Positions 7,063 through 11,070 of a DNA stretch of 11,070 nt are shown piece by piece. The DNA lies in assembly GCA_019423445.1 (NCBI GenBank), contig JAHZBJ010000061.1, positions 1 through 11,070 on the forward strand, in the 5' to 3' direction. The first letter of the stretch is position 1. Each line of letters opens with the position of its first letter. The notes beneath the pieces were generated by a model. The model searched no databases. It was given only the letters and a program-made list of their open reading frames with translations, and was not told the origin of the DNA. The position numbers were made by a program, and so were the translations under genes. The stretch comes from Oscillospiraceae bacterium (GTDB taxonomy: Bacteria > Bacillota > Clostridia > Oscillospirales > Ruminococcaceae).

Positions 7063-7728
7063 TTATTTGTTTTTGTCCACCCGGCGGACCACGGCGCTGA
7101 ACAAAAGCTGGATGAGCTGGACCAGGAGGATCAGCAGTACGATGGTAACGTTCATCACCGAGCGTTCGTAGCGGTAGTAGCCGTAATTGATGGCCACGGC
7201 TCCCAGGCCGCCGCCTCCCACCATTCCCGCCATGGCGATGTAGCCGATAATGGTAATGGTGGCAATGGACATTCCCCGGAGGAGGGAGGGGAAGCTTTCA
7301 GGGAGGAGGACCTTCCAGATGATTTGGAAGTTGGTGGCTCCCATGGCCCGGGCGCTTTCGATGACTCCCCTGTCCAGCTCGTTGAAGGAGCTTTCCACCA
7401 TCCGGGCGATAAAGGGGGCGGAGCCCACCACCAGGGGGAAGATGACTCCCCGGGTGCCGGAGGCGGTGCCCATAATGGCCCGGGTGTAGGGGATGAGGAA
7501 GATGATGAGGATGATGAAGGGCACCGAGCGGATGATGTTGATAACCCAACCCACAATGGAGTTTACCACCCGGTTCTCACTGATGGAGCCGTGATCGGTG
7601 ACGTAGGCCACCACCCCCAGGGGGATGCCCAGAAGGTATCCGAAAAAGGTGGAGAGAACCACCATCAGAAGGGTTTGCCCCACGGCGGAAAGAATGAGGG
7701 CGCCGTACTGAGAGAAGAATTCCGACAT
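7063..7728 (-). CDS. metI: Methionine ABC importer permease MetI
   Basis: This is the membrane permease of the methionine importer, 221 residues, close to the usual length of about 217. Hydrophobic segments lie at about 11-45, 55-80, 95-110, 150-175 and 192-215. The family block RSVPFIILIIFLIPYTRAI (67-85) and the EAA loop GVIESARAMGATNFQIIWKV (121-140) that contacts MetN are both intact, as is MAGMVGGGGLGAVAINYGYYRY (166-187). The ATG at 7728 has AAGGAGG upstream, overlapping the end of metN. The gap from the metN stop is only 3 bases, so the two are likely translated together. MetI works as a homodimer with two MetN subunits. Confidence 0.95.
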   Translation of the reverse strand: MSEFFSQYGALILSAVGQTLLMVVLSTFFGYLLGIPLGVVAYVTDHGSISENRVVNSIVGWVINIIRSVPFIILIIFLIPYTRAIMGTASGTRGVIFPLVVGSAPFIARMVESSFNELDRGVIESARAMGATNFQIIWKVLLPESFPSLLRGMSIATITIIGYIAMAGMVGGGGLGAVAINYGYYRYERSVMNVTIVLLILLVQLIQLLFSAVVRRVDKNK

Positions 7729-7731
7729 GGC

Positions 7732-8472
7732 TCATTCCTCCTTTCCAAAGAAGCTCCGGGTGATGGGGTGCATGTCGTTGCTGAGGACCTGGTCGATGGG
7801 GCCGTTGTCCACCAGGATGCCCCCCTCCAGCACCGCCACCTTGTTGCAGATCTTCTTTACTACGCCGATTTCGTGGGTGATGATGATAATAGTGACCCCC
7901 AGGGTTCGGTTGATGTCCGCCAGCAGGTCCAGAATGGACTGGGTGGTGAGGCTGTCCAGGGCGGAGGTAGGCTCGTCGCAGAGGAGGAGCTTCGGCTTTG
8001 TGGCCAGGGCTCTTGCGATGGCCACCCGCTGCTTCTGACCCCCGGAGAGCTGGCTGGGATAGGCGTCCGCTTTCTGGGTGAGGCCGGTGAGCTCCAGCAG
8101 TTCCCGCACCCGCTCCTGGGCGGCAGCCTTGTCGTATTTGGAGAGGGTCAGGGGGAAGAGAATGTTCTGGGCTACGGTTTTCTGCATCAGGAGGTTGTAG
8201 CCCTGAAAGACGGTGCCGATGGTTTTGTAATAGTCGATCTTTTCCTTGCCTGCCAGGGTGGAGAGGTCCCGCCCTTCCACAGTGATGGTGCCGGAGGTGG
8301 GGGTATCCAGCAGGCCGATGAGCCGAAGCATAGTGGACTTGCCGGCGCCGCTCATTCCAATGATACCGTAGATGTCCCCGGCCTCCACCGTCAGGGAGAC
8401 GTCCCGGAGGACCCCCAGGGTGGTTTTGTCGGGATTTTGAAATTCCTTTGTGAGATGGGAGATCTCGATCAT
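7732..8472 (-). CDS. metN: Methionine ABC importer ATPase MetN (short form without NIL domain)
   Basis: This is the ATPase of the methionine importer, 246 residues. Walker A GMSGAGKST is at 39-47, Q-loop Q90, signature LSGGQ at 142-146, Walker B LLLCDEP at 162-168 and H-loop His200. The sequence MLRLIGLLDTPTSGTI (48-63) and the ITHEIGVVKKICNKVAVL stretch (198-215) are MetN-like. Typical MetN proteins are about 340 residues and end in a NIL/ACT-like domain that binds methionine and shuts the transporter down. Here the protein stops right after the ATPase domain and metI starts 3 bases later, with no remnant between them. ATG 8472 is chosen because the family N-terminus MIEISHLTKEF starts there; AGGAGGG lies 12 bases upstream, a slightly long spacing. 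The frame continues upstream into the riboswitch terminator but that part is not coding. Confidence 0.93.
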   Translation of the reverse strand: MIEISHLTKEFQNPDKTTLGVLRDVSLTVEAGDIYGIIGMSGAGKSTMLRLIGLLDTPTSGTITVEGRDLSTLAGKEKIDYYKTIGTVFQGYNLLMQKTVAQNILFPLTLSKYDKAAAQERVRELLELTGLTQKADAYPSQLSGGQKQRVAIARALATKPKLLLCDEPTSALDSLTTQSILDLLADINRTLGVTIIIITHEIGVVKKICNKVAVLEGGILVDNGPIDQVLSNDMHPITRSFFGKEE

Positions 8473-8509
8473 GGTTTGTTCTGTCCCTCCTGACTTGCTT
8501 GGTTCGCGG

Positions 8510-8564
8510 AAAAGAAAAAGCCTTCGTCCCGCCGCCCCAAAGGGAACGGCATAAGGACGAAGGC
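8510..8564 (-). terminator. T-box attenuator terminator
   Basis: On the minus strand GCCTTCGTCC (8555-8564) pairs with GGACGAAGGC (8520-8529), and the inner arms 8531-8538 and 8542-8550 add further pairs. A TTTTTCTTTT run follows at 8510-8519. It is the default-off hairpin of the riboswitch, 38 bases before the metN start. Confidence 0.93.
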
Positions 8565-8813
8565 AAAAGCTCCGTGTTACCACCTTACTTCACGCCAGCC
8601 TCGCAGCAGGCGCCTCTTCGAGTACAAATGAAATACTCTATCGCTTTAACGGGCGAATCACGTCGCAGCCTAGGTCAGCCCTGAGGGACCGCCGTCGGTG
8701 CGCGACTCCGAGACCATTTTCAGCCGATCCGCCTTCCGTTCCTTTTCAGCTGCCGGAACTCTCTGTAGGATTGGGAGGGGCCTACTCTTCTCTTCACAGT
8801 CTTTGATTGTATG
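8510..8813 (-). promoter_or_regulatory. T-box riboswitch, methionine-specific, in the metNIQ leader
   Basis: On the minus strand the leader has the layout of a T-box element, which reads the charging state of a tRNA. Stem I includes the conserved AGAGAG region and the motif GAAA-AUG-GUCUCGGAG. Aligned with the known glycyl T-box pattern (GAAA, codon, purine), this gives an AUG specifier at 8715-8717, so tRNA-Met. The T-box sequence AAGGUGGUAACACGG ends near 8572; its UGGU at 8579-8582 would pair with a tRNA ending ACCA, as expected for a discriminator A. The AAGG at 8583-8586 can pair with CCUU at 8560-8563, which is part of the terminator's first arm, so antiterminator and terminator exclude each other. 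Uncharged tRNA-Met should therefore allow transcription of metNIQ. Confidence 0.93.
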
Positions 8814-8819
8814 TGATGT

Positions 8820-8848
8820 ATTATAGCGCCCTCTTTTCTCAAAGTCAA
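8820..8848 (-). promoter_or_regulatory. Vegetative promoter of metNIQ
   Basis: On the minus strand TTGACT (8843-8848), a 17-base spacer and TATAAT (8820-8825) make a near-consensus sigma-A promoter, with five of six and six of six matches. Transcription should start at about 8812-8814, giving a leader of about 340 bases before metN. Its -35 box is 21 bases after the stop of the histidine kinase gene. Confidence 0.9.
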
Positions 8849-8869
8849 CACCCGGGGCAATTTTTTCCG

Positions 8870-10405
8870 CTATTCCTGGTCCGGGGCGGGGGCGTCTATT
8901 TCCAGAGGCAGCAGGGGAAGACTGAACCAGAAGCGGCTTCCGCTGCCGGGGTTGTTTTCCACCCCATAGCGGCCGCCGTGGAGTTCCACCACACCCTTGA
9001 CGATGGAGAGCCCCAGACCGGTGCCGATGGCCGCCCGCTTGTGGGATTTGTCCACCTTGTAGTAGCGGTCCCAGATATAAGGCTGGTGGGCGGGATCGAC
9101 GCCGGGGCCGCTGTCCAGCACCGACAGGGTTACCCAACCATCCGCCGATTCCTGAACAACCCGCACGGTTTTGTCCGAGCCTGTGTAGTTGATTGCATTG
9201 TTGATGAGATTGTAAATCACCTGGCTGAGTTTGGAGGATTCTCCCGATACCATAGCCTCCCCTTGGTGAGAGAAGGTAATGATATATCCCTCCCGCTCCA
9301 CCAAACGCTGGTACCGCTGAAGAACTTCTTCCACCAGCCGGGTCAGGGAAAGGGGCTGAGGAGAGAGGGTCTGGCTCCCTGCCTGAAGCTTGGCCAGGTC
9401 CAGCATGTCGTTGACCAAACCGGTGAGGCGCTGGGTCTCGTCGATGATGATCTGTACATTTTCGGGGGTGTTTTCTCCGGGAATGTCCCGCATCATCTCG
9501 CCGTAGCCGGCGATGAGGGTAAGAGGGGTGCGCAGGTCGTGGGAGACATTGGCAATCAGCTCCTGACGCAGTCCCTCCACCTTGGAGAGTTCTCCGGCGG
9601 CGTAGTTCAGGGTGCCGGAGAGCTCCGACACTTCCCGGTAGCCCCTGCCGTCGAAGGTGACGTCATATTTGCCGGTGGCCAGGACTGCGGCGCTTTTATT
9701 GAGACTCACCAGAGGCCCGCCGATCCGCCGGGAAAGGAGAAGGGCCACCGCTCCGGAAAGGACCAAGAACACCCCGGCCAGGCAGAGGAACTGGACTTTC
9801 AGGGTCTCCACCGTGGTGTTTACAGGGGTCAGTGCGCTGCTGAGGAGAACCAGGAGGGTCCGGCCGTCCTGGGCAGTAACCAGTTGGCCGTAGACCATCA
9901 GAGTGGTAAAACTGCCGCTTCCCTTGCCGCCGAAATTGTCATCCTTGGGACGGCGGTATCCGTCGTCGAAGGGATTAGGGAAGTCCTTGTCAAACAGTTC
10001 CAGGATGGTGCCGTCATTCTCCTGAGCCTCATAGTAAAAGTTCGCCGCCTGCTCTTTGGAGATGCCGTGGATCATACTCATGGGACCCGAAAAGGAGTTG
10101 TACACGCTGTTGCCGTACTGGTCGAAAATCCGGACGTAGAGGTCCGGTTGCCGGGTCAGCTCGTCCAACTGGGTGGTGAGGTCGGCGTCATCGATGCTTT
10201 TGGCGATGCTTTGGGCGGTGTTCTGAATGCTCCGGATTCGTATGGCTCTGTAAAATGGATCCAACAGGAGGATCTCAAAGACCCAGAGGAGCACCATCAT
10301 CAGTGCCACAAAGACCAGGAGATACCCAAAGATATGCCACCGGATTCCCAGCCGGTCAGACCAGCGGCCCAGCCGGGACCGGGGCCGGGAGGTTTCAGCC
10401 TTCAA
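8870..10405 (-). CDS. Sensor histidine kinase
   Basis: This is a membrane sensor kinase of 511 residues that should phosphorylate the regulator encoded just upstream. Membrane segment 1 is at about 25-48 and segment 2 at about 204-225, bounding an outside domain of about 155 residues. That domain holds YVRIFDQYGNSVYNSFSG (90-107), a style seen in PAS-like/Cache sensor domains. A HAMP linker follows (about 226-278), then the dimerisation domain with SHDLRTP (288-294), His289 being the phosphorylation site. The ATPase domain has N-box NLINNAINYTG (399-409), G1 DSGPGVD (431-437) and G2 GTGLGLS (461-467). The start is TTG 10403-10405, inside the end of the regulator gene; no ATG lies before the first membrane segment. 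The ribosome site is only a G-rich stretch, so expression probably relies on coupling. The signal is unknown. Confidence 0.93.
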   Translation of the reverse strand: MKAETSRPRSRLGRWSDRLGIRWHIFGYLLVFVALMMVLLWVFEILLLDPFYRAIRIRSIQNTAQSIAKSIDDADLTTQLDELTRQPDLYVRIFDQYGNSVYNSFSGPMSMIHGISKEQAANFYYEAQENDGTILELFDKDFPNPFDDGYRRPKDDNFGGKGSGSFTTLMVYGQLVTAQDGRTLLVLLSSALTPVNTTVETLKVQFLCLAGVFLVLSGAVALLLSRRIGGPLVSLNKSAAVLATGKYDVTFDGRGYREVSELSGTLNYAAGELSKVEGLRQELIANVSHDLRTPLTLIAGYGEMMRDIPGENTPENVQIIIDETQRLTGLVNDMLDLAKLQAGSQTLSPQPLSLTRLVEEVLQRYQRLVEREGYIITFSHQGEAMVSGESSKLSQVIYNLINNAINYTGSDKTVRVVQESADGWVTLSVLDSGPGVDPAHQPYIWDRYYKVDKSHKRAAIGTGLGLSIVKGVVELHGGRYGVENNPGSGSRFWFSLPLLPLEIDAPAPDQE

Positions 10406-11063
10406 AGCGGTACCCCACCCCCCGAAGCGTCACAATGCGGCTGCTGTAGGGCCCGAGGGTTTTCCGCAGCAGCTTGATATGGGTATCCAGGGTACGGTCA
10501 TCTCCGTAGAAGTCGTAGCCCCCGACGTCGTTGATGAGTTTTTCCCGGGTCAGGGCGATGCCTCGGTTTTTCACCAGGTAGAAGAAAAGGTCGTATTCTT
10601 TGGGGGACATATCCACTTTTTGCCCGTCCACCGAAACGGTGCGGCCGGTGAAGTCCACCGTCAGGCCGTCGGAGGTGTAGACCTCCCGCTCCTCTCCGCC
10701 GCCGCTGGAGCGGCGGACAATGGCGGCCACCCGCATCATCAGCTCCTTGGGGGAGAAGGGCTTCACTACATAGTCGTCCACTCCCAGTTCAAAGCCGTGG
10801 ATTCTGTCGTACTCCTCCCCCCTGGCGGAGAGCATCAGCACCGGGGTGCGGCAGGTGCGGCGGATCTGCCGCACAGCGGAAAAGCCGTCCAGCTCCGGCA
10901 TCATCACGTCCATGATAATCAGGTCAAAGGTGCACCGGGAACAGATTTCCACTGCCTCCATGCCGTCGGAGGCCTCGGTGACCTTGTAGCCCTCGAAGCT
11001 GGCGTACTTTTTAATGATTTGGCGGATATTCTCTTCGTCATCCACCACCAGGATGTGATACAT
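10395..11063 (-). CDS. Response regulator, OmpR/PhoB type
   Basis: This is a DNA-binding response regulator of 222 residues. The receiver domain has the acidic pair Asp8/Asp9, the phosphorylation site Asp52 in IIMDVMMPELDG, Ser79 in the switch position and Lys101 in VVKPF. A short linker (118-128) leads to a winged-helix domain with SPKEYDLFFYLVKNRG (153-168), recognition-helix region RTLDTHIKLLRKTLG (190-204) and the closing VTLRGVGYRFEG. The gene is complete; its ATG is 7 bases from the window edge, so its promoter and ribosome site are not visible. Its last 11 bases overlap the kinase start, indicating a two-gene operon with coupled translation. Target genes cannot be inferred. Confidence 0.95.
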   Translation of the reverse strand: MYHILVVDDEENIRQIIKKYASFEGYKVTEASDGMEAVEICSRCTFDLIIMDVMMPELDGFSAVRQIRRTCRTPVLMLSARGEEYDRIHGFELGVDDYVVKPFSPKELMMRVAAIVRRSSGGGEEREVYTSDGLTVDFTGRTVSVDGQKVDMSPKEYDLFFYLVKNRGIALTREKLINDVGGYDFYGDDRTLDTHIKLLRKTLGPYSSRIVTLRGVGYRFEG

Positions 11064-11070
11064 GCCATTT

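Noticed and set aside
7048..8493. A long plus-strand open frame of 481 codons opposite metI and metN; similar ones lie opposite the kinase and the M20 gene.
   Set aside because: They are antisense shadows caused by high GC in the third codon position. They show low-complexity His/Gly/Asp-rich composition, and the minus-strand genes have clear family motifs.
8473..8583. A 37-residue N-terminal extension of MetN, in frame.
   Set aside because: It is the translated T-box terminator and has no ribosome site; the family N-terminus begins at 8472.
1..11070. Mobile elements, CRISPR arrays, tRNA/rRNA genes, defence or phage genes.
   Set aside because: No transposase, integrase, repeat-spacer pattern or RNA-gene signature was seen; the window reads as ordinary chromosomal transport and regulation genes.

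Overview
The window is about 11 kb of high-GC DNA carrying nine complete protein genes and one partial one. Strong AGGAGG-type Shine-Dalgarno sites, GTG and TTG starts, a T-box riboswitch and a low-GC-type MetNIQ operon all point to a member of the Firmicutes. The base composition suggests a gut clostridium of the Oscillospiraceae kind. That placement is an inference from style, not from a marker gene.

Layout: (1) Positions 1-3244, plus strand, hold the distal part of a peptide-type ABC importer operon: the end of a DppB-like permease, a complete DppC-like permease, then DppD-like and DppF-like ATPases. The genes are tightly packed. No substrate-binding protein is in view; it would have to lie upstream or elsewhere. 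(2) A perfect palindrome at 3281-3314 acts as a shared terminator between convergent transcription units. (3) Positions 3329-5814, minus strand, hold an M20-family amidohydrolase gene followed, with a 10-base overlap, by an AI-2E-family membrane protein. (4) Positions 5981-8848, minus strand, hold a methionine import operon, metN-metI-metQ. It has a near-consensus vegetative promoter, a 5' leader of about 340 bases with a T-box riboswitch whose specifier codon is AUG, and a strong terminator after metQ. (5) Positions 8870-11063, minus strand, hold a two-component system: an OmpR-type response regulator overlapping the start of its sensor histidine kinase.

How the parts work together: uncharged initiator or elongator tRNA-Met should stabilise the antiterminator in the T-box leader and switch on MetNIQ when methionine is short. 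The M20 amidohydrolase just downstream fits this theme, because in some Firmicutes (for example streptococci) an M20 peptidase gene sits inside the methionine transporter operon. Here it is separated by a terminator, so it is a neighbour and not clearly an operon member. The peptide importer and amidohydrolase together suggest scavenging of peptides and amino-acid conjugates, but no substrate can be read from the sequence.

I see no mobile element, CRISPR array, tRNA or rRNA, and no clear new system. The points most worth a second look are the Met-specific T-box, a MetN lacking the usual C-terminal regulatory domain, the structured metI-metQ spacer, and a GATAAT repeat directly upstream of the amidohydrolase ribosome-binding site.
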